Origin: Lyophyllum atratum
Lineage: Eukaryota; Basidiomycota; Agaricomycetes; Agaricales; Lyophyllaceae
Direction of reading: 5' to 3'
Assembly: GCA_014905825.1 (NCBI GenBank)
Contig: JACGCN010000049.1
Span: 186,001-250,000, forward strand
Length of the DNA stretch: 64,000 nucleotides
The position numbers and the translations under genes are program-made. Shown piece after piece: positions 35,484 to 47,794 of this stretch; within the stretch, counting starts at the first letter, position 1; the number at the start of each line of letters is the position of its first letter. The notes under the pieces were generated by a model. It worked only from the letters and a program-made list of their open reading frames with translations. It was not told the origin of the DNA and did not search any database.

Positions 35484-38094
35484 ATGCCAGTCGTCATCAC
35501 TCCAGGAATCGATTTCATTGCTCGTAACCTGGCCCTACTCAGTGTCCCCTCAGCGTTGTTCGCAGTCTGTCTACGAGCTCTAGGTACCCGGTATGACTAC
35601 TCTATCCCAACATGGGCTGTGGTCTCCGGATCCGTCCTCGCCGTACCATTCCTGTCTACTATGCGTATCGTCTATGAGAGTTCCAAAAACAAGCGACGCG
35701 CGGCTGCTCTAGGAGCCCGTCTTGCTCCGACGATTGATGGAAAGTCTATTGGCAATATCGATGTCTTGTCGAGGCTAAGGGTACTTTGGGACACCGGATA
35801 TCCTGGTACGCGCGTTCTTTGATGAGCCACAAGAAATCGACTGATAATTTTTTAGTGGATGGGTTTCTAGAGATGTTTGGCGACAAAGGATCAGCCATCA
35901 ATATGCGGCTTATGTGGTCGGACCTGCTCCTTACATACAACCCGGAATACATCAAGATCATGCTCGCCACCGATTTCAACAACTATGTGAAAGGTAGCTA
36001 GTGGACCTCTTGTCATCATATCGTGTTCTTCCTAGGTACTCACACTGCATCCCTTCCATCAGGCGAGCGCTTCCACAATGATGTATTTTCAGTACTGGGT
36101 TCAGGCGTTTTCAACTCTGACGGTGAGGAACAAGACCTTATTCTTAACTCTCTCAAGCTGACATTCGAACAGGCGACACGTGGAAGTAAATTACACCAAT
36201 CCACGACCGCGACTCCCTGACTGAACTTTGTAATCCAGGTTCCACCGTTCCATGACTCGCCCCTTCTTCACCCGCGACCGAATCAGTGACTTCGGACTTT
36301 TCGATCGGCACGCGGATACGGTCATTGCGCTAATCAAGGATCGCATACGCAGCGGACACGCCATTGACATTCAGGTACGGGAAGAGCGCCGGCGGTCTTC
36401 GCGGTAAACTTACAATCTATAATTGCGTGCGTTTCACAGGATTTGATGTCCCGTTTCACGCTCGACTCGGCCTCGGAATTCCTTTTCGGACATTGTGTCC
36501 ACAGTCTCACGGCTGGCCTACCCTACCCACACAATGCCTCTTATGTCCCACCCGAGTCGAATTCTCCTCAGGCTAAACGCGCTAATGAATTCGCGCATGC
36601 TTTTCTTGAAGCCCAAGAAGTCCTTTCCAGCCGTCTGCGCTATGGGTGGATCTGGCCCCTCGCGGAGATTTGGGAAGATAAGACCAAGAAGCCAATGCAG
36701 ATCGTTAATGCATATCTCGACCCGATCATTCAGGAAGCTATTACTAAGAAGGATGCTGCGCCACGATCAGCGGAGAAAAAAATCGAATCGCATGTCGAAG
36801 ATGGGGAAACCCTGATTGACCACCTGGTCAGCTTGTCGTCCGGTGAGTGGAGTTCAACGGATATGTGTTAGGAAATACCTAACAATGTCATGTGCGCCTT
36901 CCTTCCAGATCCCGTTGCCCTCAGAGATGAAACGTAAGTGCAATTCTTTCTCTGGTAGCTGACCACCGTCGAGAAGCTGTCCCACAGTTTAAACATCATG
37001 ATTGCTGGCCGAGACACGACGGCCTCTACACTCACTTTCGTCCTCTATTTCTTGGCCATGTATCCTGCAGTCAACGCACGTCTTCGAGAAGAGATCATCG
37101 CCAAGGTCGGCCCGACCCGTCGCCCCGATTACGATGACATCAAGGAAATGAAGTATCTCAGAGCTGTGATCAACGGTGGGTGTCAAAGCGATTACGATCA
37201 CAAGACAGCGCCTGACATCGTCTACCTAGAGACGCTGAGGCTGTTCCCGATCGTGTAAGTTCTCCTTTCAGACCGAAATAGACGCTTGAGCTTATCAGGG
37301 TCGTTCGGTAGTCCCCTGAACAATCGGTAACTACTCGCATGATACATCCGTTATCCCCGAGGCTAACAAAACCATAGTGAGAGCATCGAAGAAACAGTCT
37401 GGCCATCTTCCGAGCCCGGCGAGAAGCCAATCTACATTCCCGCTGGAACGAAGTCTGTCTTTTTATGATGGTGACTGCAGCAAGATTTGAACGCTTGTCC
37501 GGTCTTAGGTGTCTTTACTCCGTTTTCCTCATGCATAGGGACAAAGACCTGTGGGGTCCAGATGGTATCTATTGTTGTCCAACCTGATTATTATGTCACG
37601 TTCAACCGTTGCCCCTGCGTGCAGCGGAAGAGTTCGACCCGGACCGTTTCCTCGATCACAGGCTCAAGACATACCTCATCAAGAACTCGTTCATTTTCCT
37701 TCCCTTCAACGCTGGGCCCCGTATCTGCGCCAACAGGTACGTAATATCTTTCCATGTTCATACTTCACTGTGAGACTAATTGTTCGGACTCGGCCAGTTT
37801 GCATACAACGAAGTGTCTTTCATGATCATTCGCTTACTTCAACAATTTTCGTCCATCTCCCTGGACGAGGAGGCTTGCCCAGGTGGGGCCCGTGTCCCGG
37901 CGGCATGGGCAGATGGTATAGGACGCAAGACGATCGAGAGAGTCTATCCGAAAATCCACTTGACCATGTATGCCAATGTGAGTAGCTCTTCGAGGTTTCT
38001 GCTTATTTTAGTAACTTCAATATGCTCCGTCTTGTAGGGCGGCTTGTGGGTGAAGATGAAGGAGACAGATAATAGTGTGTATGAGAGACTGTAG
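35484..38094 (+). pseudogene. CYP63-like cytochrome P450, first tandem copy, frameshifted at the haem site
   Basis: Monooxygenase of the agaricomycete CYP63-like group, membrane-anchored at the ER. ATG 35484 starts [20 protein letters not shown]; the same start context is seen in both downstream copies. Exons give [18 protein letters not shown], the I-helix GRDTTAST, the K-helix ETLR (after an intron near 37170-37225) and NAGPRIC with the haem-ligand Cys at 37726-37728. The two sister genes continue CLGQQ. Here TGC is followed by GCCAACAG|GT, i.e. four bases are missing, and the next exon is read out of frame and stops within about ten codons. The last exon (GGLWVKMKE, stop TAG 38092-38094) is otherwise intact, so the loss looks recent. 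Donor and acceptor sites elsewhere are preserved. A sequencing error cannot be excluded. Confidence 0.85.
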
Positions 38095-38600
38095 GTATGA
38101 ATAATGTAATCAACATGTTCTGATGATATGCTGCCCATCAATATTTATACGCACCTCGTCAACGCAATGCATCGGCTTGAACCAACTTGTCACTTGAACA
38201 CACTCAATATCGACACTTCATCTGGCTAATTTGCCTGAACCTTCTCGATATCGGATAAGTAAGCCGACCATATTTTATCAGTATGTAGTTACCGAGCACT
38301 GGCGATAATTAATAATAGCATAAGATGCGCCTAGCGTCTCCGGGCAAGTTTCGCTCCATTTTTCTCTACCGAGTGTCAGTGATCCTGACGCGTTGACTTG
38401 GCAATGTAATAATAATATCGCTTGACCGTCGTGGCGGGCCCCGATATAAACCTTAACCCTATTTTCGGGCAAGTTGAAATGGTCGATGATAGCCGGTGAC
38501 TTTCACATTCCTCTTCTTCGACCGCCTGACCCGACAGGCTGTTTATGAATGCTGATTGCAGTCTGCTGACTCCTCTGTCTCCCCTCTGTCTCCACGGTTT

Positions 38601-38631
38601 GAGATATCAAGGGCCTGCGTGAACCTTGCCG
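38601..38631 (+). promoter_or_regulatory. conserved upstream element of the second P450 gene
   Basis: Matches 35299-35329 upstream of the first copy: AGATMTCAAGGGCYTGCGT then ACCTTGCCG-type core. Both lie roughly 170-200 bases before the ATG. It is either a shared regulatory site or simply promoter sequence carried along in the duplication. Confidence 0.5.
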
Positions 38632-38802
38632 CGGTCCCTGCCGATCTTGTCCCATCGCAGTAAAGTATCATTTAAGTAGCAAGTTCCAAGTTTCACGGGC
38701 CTTCTCACAACCAATCTTGAACGTCATCACAAGCCTACTACGCGACGCCATTTCGAGCTCGTCAAAGTCTTCCTGGCCTTGCACTATCAGGACACTGCCA
38801 TC

Positions 38803-41381
38803 ATGGTCATTGTCACTCCAGGCATCGACTTCATTGCTCGTCATCTCGCCCTGTTCAGTGTCCCTTCTGCGTTGTTTGCAGTCTGTCTGCGAACTTTGGG
38901 GACCACCTACAACTACCATATCCCAACATGGGTTGTGGTCTCGGGATCAGTTCTCTTCGTTCCACTCCTCTCCACCGCACGTATCATCTACAAGACTTTC
39001 AAGGATAAACGACGTGCAGCTGCGCTAGGGGCCCGTCTTGCTCCGACGGTCGATGGGAAGTCTATCGGCAACATCGACATCTTGTCGACCATGAGAACAC
39101 TGTGGGACACTGGATATCCTGGTGAGCTTCATGGCCGAGCTTTCGCAACCTGACTGATGATTTTCTAGCGGATGGGCTGGTGGAGGTTTTCGGCAACAAA
39201 GGACCAACTGTCAACATCCGTATCATGTGGGCGGACATGGTCTTTACCTCTTGCCCAGAGCACATCAAGACCATTCTTGCCACTGATTTCAACAACTACG
39301 TGAAAGGTATACGCCAGTTCCGCTATTCTTTGTATTCCTTCACGGTCCTCATGTTCGTCTGCTCTGCCAGGTAAACGGTTCCACAACACTATGTTGTCTG
39401 TCTTAGGTTCGGGCGTTTTCAACTCTGATGGTGAGAATTATAGTCTCATTCCTAATTCCCCCAACGCTGACATCTGAACAGGTGATATGTGGAAGTAAAT
39501 CACCCCAAAACCGCACCCTGACCCCACAACTGAAGTTAGCAATCCAGGTTCCACCGCTCGATGACTCGTCCCTTCTTCACACGCGACCGAATCAGCGACT
39601 TCGAACTTTTTGATCGGCACGCAGATACTGCTATCGCGTTGGTCAAGGAACGCATGCGTAACGGACAGGCTATCGATTTCCAGGTATGTGAGCATCGCTG
39701 GCGGTCTTTACGGGCATTTTTTCATGATGGTGTCTCAACTTCACAGGATTTGATGTCCCGGTTTACTCTAGACTCGGCCTCGGAATTCCTCTTTGGTCAC
39801 TGCGTTCATAGTCTCACGGCCGGCCTACCCTACCCACACAACGCTTCTTTTATTCCACCTGAGTCTAAGACTCCTCAATCTAACCGTGCCAACGAGTTCG
39901 CCCGCGCTTTCCTTGAGGCTCAAGAAGTAATCTCGAGTCGTGAGCGCTATGGATGGATCTGGCCGATTGCGGAAATGTGGGGTGATAAGAGCAAGGAGCC
40001 AATGAAGATCGTCAATGCATACCTCGACCCGATCATTCAGGAGGCAATCGTGAAGAAAGATGCTGCGCCGCAGTCCGAGAAGAAGCTTGAATCACATGTC
40101 GAGGATGGCGAAACCCTGATTGACCATTTGGTCAGCTTGTCGTCTGGTGAGTGTGATTTTCTGTCGAAATTTTCCAAAGCCTAATAATTTCACGTATGCG
40201 TACAGACCCTGTGGTCCTCAAAGACGAAACGTAAGTGGGTGTATCCCCAAAGATTCAACTTGTTTGACGAGCTGTTCCACAGTCTAAACATCATGATTGC
40301 TGGCCGCGACACGACAGCCGCGACGCTGACGTTCATCATATACTTCTTGGCCATGTACCCCGCCGTCAATGCTCGTCTTCGTGAGGAAATTCTCGCCCAA
40401 GTTGGCCCAACGCGTCGTCCCGATTATGATGACATCAGGGAAATGAAGTACCTGCGAGCTGTGATCAACGGTGCGTGCCGATGTGATGATGATCGCTGGA
40501 TGATGTCTCAATTCGTCGACTTCCAGAGACGCTGAGGCTGTTCCCGATCGTGTAAGTTCTCCTTTCAGACCGCAATAGACACTTGAGCTAATCAGCTCCT
40601 TTAATAGTCCTTTCAACACTCGGTAACATCCCTCCCGTCCGTACAGCCGCTATCACCGACGCTAACGAAACTTAACATAGTGAGAACATCAACGAAACAG
40701 TCTGGCCGTCTCCCGAGCCTGGCAAGAAGCCAATCTATCTCCCTCCTGGAACGAAGTATGTCTCCATCTACATGGGCTAGGAGAAGGTTCTGATGTCCCT
40801 CCTTCCTTAGAGTTCCTTACTCTGTATTCCTTATGCATAGGCGCAAAGATCTTTGGGGTCCAGATGGTATCCAGTATTATCTAACTTTTCGCTATGTGGC
40901 ACTAATACGTGGTTCGTGCCGCAGCGGAGGAATTCGACCCTGACCGATTCCTCGACAACAGGCTCAAGACGTACCTCGTGAAGAACTCGTTCATTTTCCT
41001 TCCCTTCAACGCCGGCCCCCGTATCTGTTTGGGCCAACAGGTTCGCGAGATGTTTCCGCTTCTATGATCGGACCGCGAGACTAACACATGCTGTAGTTCG
41101 CGTACAACGAAATGTCGTTCATGATTATCCGTTTCCTGCAACAATTCTCGTCCATATCTCTGGATGAGGATGCGGCCCCTCCTGAAGCGCGCGTCCCCGC
41201 CGCATGGGCTAAAGGTGTAGGACGCAAGACGATTGAGAGAGTCTACCCGAAAATCCATCTGACCATGTATGCCAGTGTGAGTAGCTCATCCGACGTTCCT
41301 TTCTGGTTCGATAATTTAACATGCGTCTCCTCATAGGGTGGATTGTGGGTGAAGATGAAGGAGGCGGACAACAGTATGTAA
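38803..41381 (+). CDS. CYP63-like cytochrome P450, second tandem copy
   Basis: Haem-thiolate monooxygenase; related family members oxidise alkanes, aromatics and other xenobiotics. ATG 38803 gives [20 protein letters not shown], an N-terminal anchor and [16 protein letters not shown]. Motifs: I-helix [12 protein letters not shown] with the acid-Thr pair, K-helix ETLRLFPIV (about 40530), PERF-region [11 protein letters not shown], and haem loop [20 protein letters not shown] (about 41000-41110). C-terminus [13 protein letters not shown], stop TAA 41379-41381. About 14 introns match those of the neighbours in position. No defect found, so this is a likely working copy. High identity to the first copy shows recent tandem duplication. 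Confidence 0.93.
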
Positions 41382-42165
41382 GGAACTGTAGCCTGTAGGT
41401 GTGAAATGTTCACAATGTACTTGATGTTCTTGTTGTATTATGCTGCTCACCAATCGTTATACCGTTCCATTAGTGGTAGTCACCGTTTCTCCGTCGTCTA
41501 GGATTGTTATGCTGTCGTCTACTTTTGTCGAGGAGTCAAGGAGGCATCTTATCTTATCTATCTTTAATCTCATGTATTATTTATAACTTCCTTGCGCTCA
41601 GATCAGCCGATAGTCAGCGATGCCATCAGAACTCAATAACTCCTCGATCGGTGAATCGCCGCACAATTGTCTTGCGCCTTGAGGCTTGAGGTGTACATAC
41701 GAAACCAGCAGATGCTCCAGAAACTTACATCACTTGGATAGCGACTGCCTTGGAAGAAGCCCTCGACCCATGGTCTCCTAACAGTTCATCGAAGCGGGGG
41801 TCGGGCTCGCTCGGGATTGAGATGGGGGCCGACAAAGACTGTATCTCTTCCCACAGCTTCGGCGAAGTTTGCGCAAGCATGAAACCGCCTGATAGCCGAC
41901 AACTTCAAACATTGGACCTGTACAGCCTGTTCAATCACATTCCTGGTTTCCCTGAACACCCTCCCGACCTCAACAGACCCGGTCGAAGGCAATCCGTGAT
42001 ATTGGTATCCATGGTTCGTCTCAAACGCTTCGCGTCGATACTGCCGCTATACCCTAGCCCTCCAACCCAGCGTCTTATAAAGCAGTCGCAGGCTTTGCGG
42101 TTCACTCCCCATCGTTAACTTTGAGCGACGTGCTCTTTTCTGACTTTGGACCTTGGGAAGGCATC

Positions 42166-44705
42166 ATGGTCTTCATCACTCCGGGCATCAACTTCATTGC
42201 TCGTCATCTGGTCGCGTTCAGCGTTCCTTCCACTATATTTGCGTTCTCTCTGCAAGCTTTAGGAAATTCGTATGGTTGCCCAGTCCCCACATGGATTGTG
42301 GTCTCCACATCTGCTCTCTTCATTCCATCACTCCTCGTTGCGCGAGTCATCTACAAGGGCTTTGTTGACAGACGACAAGCAGCTGCGCTAGGAGCGCGTC
42401 TCGCCCCGACGATCAATGGAAAGTCCTTCGGAAATTTCGACATTATGTCCAGAATGAGGTATCTCTGGGACACAGGATATCCTGGTACGTTCTGTATTGG
42501 ACCGTCACAGCATACTAGTAGTTGATAAGATTCAAGCGGACGGGTTAACGGAGATCTTTGGTGGCCTAGGACCAGTTTTTAACATACGCATCATGTGGAA
42601 AGACATGGTCTTTACCTCTTCCCCAGAGCACATCAAGCTCATTCTTGCCACCGACTTCAACAACTATGAGAAAGGTGCTTGGCAACCTGGCGACCTACCT
42701 CCTTTCTTCATCACTCACCCCCTCGTGTATTAGGAAAACGTATACACAACGTTATGTTTTCGGTCTTGGGTTCGGGCGTATTCAACTCTGATGGTGAGAA
42801 ATCCAACTCGAGTCCTATCTCTTTAATGGCTAATATTCAAAACAGGTGACATGTGGAAGTAAATCACCTTAAATTCTCGACCTCTGCCCATCTAAACGCT
42901 CCATAATTCAGATTCCACCGTTCTATGACGCGCCCCTTCTTCACCCGCGACCGAATCAGTGACTTTGACCTCTTCGACCGTCACTCAAATATCGCTATCT
43001 CTCTGATCAAAGAGCGCATGCGCAGCGGGCATGCCATCGATTTCCAGGATCTCATGTCCCGTTTCACACTCGACTCCGCCACGGAATTCCTCTTTGGCAA
43101 CTGCGTCCACAGCCTCACGGCCGGTCTACCCTATCCTCATAACGCTACTGATATCCCGCCCATATCTACGTCTCCCCATGCAAACGGCGCAGACGAGTTC
43201 GCCAGCGCGTTCCTCGAGGCCCAGGAGGTCGTCTCGAGCCGCGAGCGCTATGGCTGGATCTGGCCCCTTGCGGAGATATGGGAAGACAAGACCGAGAAGC
43301 CTATGAAGATCGTCAATGCATATCTTGACCCCATCGTTCAGGAGGCTATCAAGAAGAAGAATGCTGCTCCCGAATCCGCGGAGGAAAAAAGCAGCGCGCA
43401 TGTAGAGGACGGGGATTCGCTTCTTGACCATCTGGTCAGCTTGTCGTCTGGTAAGAGTGGTTTCCCTCATTGGCCAGGCTGTTTCCAGAACTGACGGGCG
43501 ATATCCTCGTAGACCCTGTGGTCCTAAAAGATGAGACGTGCGTATGAACCATTTCATAACATTCTTCGTCTCTCTGATGCTCCTCTATGACAGCCTGAAC
43601 ATCATGATCGCTGGTCGAGACACGACCGCCGCCACACTCACCTACATTATGTACTTCCTCTCTATGTATCCTGCCGTCAACGAACGTCTTCGTGAAGAGA
43701 TCCTCGCCAACGTCGGCCCCACTCGTCGTCCTGATTACGATGACATCAAAGACATGAAGTATCTCAGAGCCGTGATCAATGGTGCGTGTCCTTGCGATTA
43801 TGAAGAACGAGGCGCTGCCTAACGCTATCGACGTTCAGAGACCCTAAGGTTATACCCGATTGTGTAAGTGCATTCTTGCGGACTCGACGTACGGCCCAGC
43901 TGATAGTAGCTCCTGATAGCCCTTTCAATAGTCGGTAAGTCCTAAGATGCCTTCTTATACTTCTTACTGACTTGAAGGACTACAGTCAAAGCGTCAAGGC
44001 AACCACATGGCCCTCCCCCGATCCCACCAAAGAGCCAATCTACGTCCCTGCCGGAACTAAGTACGTGATCCTCGACTTCGACCCAAGTCGCAGGAAGGAT
44101 CTGATGGCATCCTCGTAGGTCTTCATACTCTGTTTTCGTCATGCACAGGCGCAAGGACCTCTGGGGGCCGGACGGTAAGTGATATAGGCAGCTTTATTCC
44201 CAACTGATCCTCACGCTCATTCACCATCCGCAGCGGAGGAGTTCGACCCCGACCGCTTCCTCGATGAAAGACACAAGAAGTACCTCGCGAAGAACTCATT
44301 CATCTTCCTTCCCTTCAACGCCGGGCCTCGTATCTGTCTGGGCCAGCAGGTGCGTTACATATATATATCCTTTGACTCACCCACCAGTCGCGGAGTTGAC
44401 ACTTCGGTATGTCAGTTCGCGTACAACGAGATGTCATTCATGATCATCCGCCTCCTGCAACAATTCTCTTCTGTTATACTCGACGAAGATGCTCGTCCAC
44501 CGGAATCGCGACCTCCGGTGCACTGGGCCGAAGGTGTCGGCCGCAAGACGATCGAGAGAGTCTACCCTAAAACTCACCTGACTATGTATGCCCATGTGAG
44601 TGACTCGATAGTCTCGCCCCAACCCCATAATGATGCTCACTGGCACCTTTCTTCCTCCAGGGTGGTTTGTGGGTAAAGATGGATGAAGCCCGCAATAATG
44701 CGTAG
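42166..44705 (+). CDS. CYP63-like cytochrome P450, third tandem copy
   Basis: Same gene structure as the two copies upstream but more diverged. ATG 42166 starts [20 protein letters not shown]. Motifs: [15 protein letters not shown] in the I-helix, ETLRLYPIV in the K-helix, [11 protein letters not shown] and haem loop [16 protein letters not shown] (about 44315-44430). The C-terminus ends [14 protein letters not shown] with TAG 44703-44705. It differs from copy two in the B-C region ([20 protein letters not shown]) and around the F-G loop ([18 protein letters not shown]), areas that shape substrate choice. A TATAAA lies 85 bases upstream. No break seen. Confidence 0.93.
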
Positions 44706-45127
44706 TATGCATGTCACCCAGTGTGATCGTTATTTATTTTGTAGATCGTTCCATAGATTGTATGCTTTCATAGAGAATTCTGTCCCACCATATCGCAAGC
44801 TTTTCGCCCCAATTTCAGTCCCCAAGTCGGGAACATCCCACCAACCATTATCCAAAGGTCATCCATACCGTCCACCACTGATAGTCAACGATTGAGTGCA
44901 AGTAACGTGCAAAGACAGGTAATGACGAACACAACAGACCGTGTATAATTAGAACCATCTTATTTGAGAATGTTTCTACCTACAATGACAGTAGGTAAGG
45001 CGTAAATCGCATAAAAGATTTTATTCTACATGCCCGTTTCAAGGCGTGGGTGAGGATTAGGCGTAAGTAATACAGGTGTAATTTGAGCAAGAAAAATATG
45101 ACGAAGTGAGCCATAGATACTGGAGCA
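44706..45127. other. convergent intergenic region
   Basis: Three-prime flanks of the third P450 and the minus-strand MARVEL-like gene. Nothing else is seen. Confidence 0.5.
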
Positions 45128-46039
45128 TCAGACGGCTGAAGACATGGCAGGAGCCCCCGGACCACCGTGGCCACCTGACACAGGACCACCACCTTCCACC
45201 GACCGTGTCTCGGGAGCACCTTGCTGCCCCCCAGTTCCAGGACCAGTTTGATAACCCTCGTTCCCAGGACCGCCCGTGACTCCCTGTCTCTCCTGTGCCT
45301 GATGTCCGGCGCCGTAGCCGGCTGCCCCGCCTGCAGCAGCAGCAGTTCCAGCCCCATGGCGACCGTGAAGAGGAGCGGTGAGCCCGCCAGCACGACCAAA
45401 TATGAGATTGGCGAGAGCGGCAAGTATGAGGAAGCTTATGATTATCCAGTTGATCCAGGCGAATGCCTGGATAGCCGTCATGATGCGACATTGTGGGCTG
45501 ATGCCCCAGCAGACGTTCGCATTGTGGAACAAAGTCTGAGAATGCCTTAGATGATGGCCCGGAATATGATGACATGCAAGGAGTAGTTACCGCGTGAATG
45601 GCTGCGCCAACAAGATACATCACCCAAAGCACAAAAAGACCGAGTAATTCGGTCAAGTAGGAGGAAGCGTATCCACCTTCGAAGCGCCGGCCGATACACC
45701 ACATGCTAACGTTGGTTGAGTCCGATAAGAGCAAAGAGATAAGTGTAGGACTTACATCGGTAGTGACCATAGAAAAGAGAGTATGCTGACGGACAGCAGC
45801 TCAGCGATGATAGGGTCTGTGTACTATGATTAGCGAATGAAACCAACTGTCAGCACTGCAACGCCTCACTATAGCCAAGTCCAAGACTCTTAGTATGGGC
45901 GATTCTCGCCGCAGTCAGGCCCATAAGGACGATAGAGAAGATGGCCTGCAATCATATGTGAACGGTTGTCTACGCCGATATGCATCGCACTTACCAAGGC
46001 CGTGTAGAGGGCAATTCGGACGGGGTGGATGAGGACCAT
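45128..46039 (-). CDS. MARVEL-like four-helix membrane protein with Gly-rich tail
   Basis: Predicted tetraspan protein; fungal MARVEL proteins sit in plasma-membrane domains or secretory membranes. ATG 46039 starts MVLIHPVRIALYTALAIFSI, then LMGLTAARIAHTKSLG. Helix 2 follows in DPIIAELLSVSILSFLWSLP, helix 3 in YLTELLGLFVLWVMYLVGAA, and helix 4 in FAWINWIIISFLILAALANL after a Cys-containing loop (CWGISPQC). The tail is about 75 residues of Gly/Ala/Gln repeats ending GGPGAPAMSSAV. Four introns. The gene is paired head to head with a second MARVEL-like gene that has the same helix and loop plan. Confidence 0.75.
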
Positions 46040-47030
46040 TATTCTGGATTTAATGAGTGTCTAAGATTCGACCACTGGTTTATATAGGATTCGAAAACAG
46101 GCTGGTGAACACAGAGCTGACGTCGAGCCCGTGCTTGGACCTCCCATGATGTCATGAGCCCGGCGAACGATCTCGAACCCATCGAACCTCCCGCGTCATG
46201 TATTACGATGACGGCCATACTATATCCACTCGTCCGGCATCGCGGCATACTATGCATAGGGGTTTCCTGCCCCCGTCCTCCGAAGATGAGAACCAGGGAA
46301 TAGCAACTTTCCGCGGCTCTGCAACCTTTGGCCACGTCCATATCGGCATGAGACAGACGATGGGTCAACCGATGATGACGTAGGCGCAGGGGGCAGGTGA
46401 GACCAGCTTTTAAGTTAGGTACCGAGACGGGACAGCGCGTTGTTGACTGCTGTATGTAGAACTATCCCGACGACCATATTAGGCCGACGTGTCGGGAAGA
46501 CATCCCATTGTCACGAATTACTTCACGGGTCCCAGTATCCCGTCGGCCACCAGAGGGAAGAGTGGATATGACTGTAAGACTGTCATAATCCGAGATGAAT
46601 CCCGCACACATCTCCGGGCTTCTGGGATGATGTCCGCTGCGTAAGCGGTGACTCAGGTCTCTGACGCGAGTGTGGTGCTGAAAAAAAATGGATAGGAGGT
46701 AGGAGCTTGCTTGCGAGAATGGCGAGGAAAGGATGAGGTAGTTGGAGGATGAAACCGACATGGTGGTTAGGAGGAAAGGTTATTAGGAGGCCGGTCTAAG
46801 CGCGCAGCCATCAGCACCCGATCGATCACGGCAACCCTTCGGCAAACACACGTTGTCAGGACAAACTTGTGGGACCACTTGCATGCCAACCACACAGCGC
46901 GCGAGATGAAAGAAATGAGGAAACTCCGTGCGCCCAGCCCGATTCCTCGTGTTCCACTCCTTTTCTCTTCTTCAAAACCCGTCTCTCTTTCTCGGGCTCT
47001 CTGCAGCTCTTCCTCCTTGCGTTGATCGTC
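46040..47030. other. shared promoter region of the two MARVEL-like genes
   Basis: About 1 kb between divergent starts. Short open frames at 46039-46368 and 46462-46761 (minus) have no domain. No repeat is seen. Confidence 0.5.
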
Positions 47031-47794
47031 ATGGCTTTCGATTTACCTCCCCTCCGCATTGGACTGTATATAACCTTGGTCAGTATCTGCGACAAGCATG
47101 GAACTCCGTCGGAACCAGACTGATTTGTTCCAACTTTTCCTGCAGGCAATTATCTCCTTCATCCTCTTCTGCTTGTCGGCAGCGAGATTGCACTACACCA
47201 CCCACCTACCCGCCAAGGATCCTTTGAATGGGGGGAAGAACTTCTACGGTGAGTCTGTCAACTCTAGTCGATACTCATGGAAGCTAATTCTCAATAGATC
47301 CCATCGTTGCGGAAATACTTTTCACTACGTTGATGACGATGTCGTGGTGTGGCTTCATGTGTGTGAACTCCCCCCGACACTGCGAGTACTTGCCTGACGA
47401 ACCCCTCATCCAGCATCTACTGTATCCACAAACGCGTGGAAAGCCGTCTTGTATCTACATTTCGCGGAGAGCTCATCGGACTTGGTTTCCTGTGGCTCTT
47501 CTGGATCGTCGGCGCCGCCATCGCCTCCGTATGTCTATCGCTGCTCTCCAAGAGGTTTTAACCTGACGATCACGATATTCCCAGTCGATTTGGGGAAACC
47601 TCTCCTGGTGCCACCAATTTGAAGCTTGCAGAGTCCTCTCGGCTCTACTTGCCTTCGCCTGGCTAGGATGGATCGTGATCACCATGATCCTCGTCGTCAG
47701 CTTGCTGTTCAGTTTTGCCAACAAGGCACTGCTTGAGCCTTTGCATGGCCGATGGGACCCCAGAGCCAGCGTCTACCACCCCAACCCCGCCTAA
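47031..47794 (+). CDS. MARVEL-like four-helix membrane protein, short tail
   Basis: ATG 47031 starts MAFDLPPLRIGLYITLAIIS; helix 1 runs on as FILFCLSAARLHYTTHLP. After an intron at 47251-47298 comes DPIVAEILFTTLMTMSWCGF, then ELIGLGFLWLFWIVGAAIAS, a loop with two cysteines (WCHQFEAC) and helix 4 FAWLGWIVITMILVVSLLFS. The tail is short (HGRWDPRASVYHPNPA, TAA 47792-47794). Helix order, the DPI[IV]AE motif and the two-Cys loop match the neighbour at 45128-46039, but the Gly-rich tail is absent. Probably an old duplicate. Specific role unknown. Confidence 0.75.
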
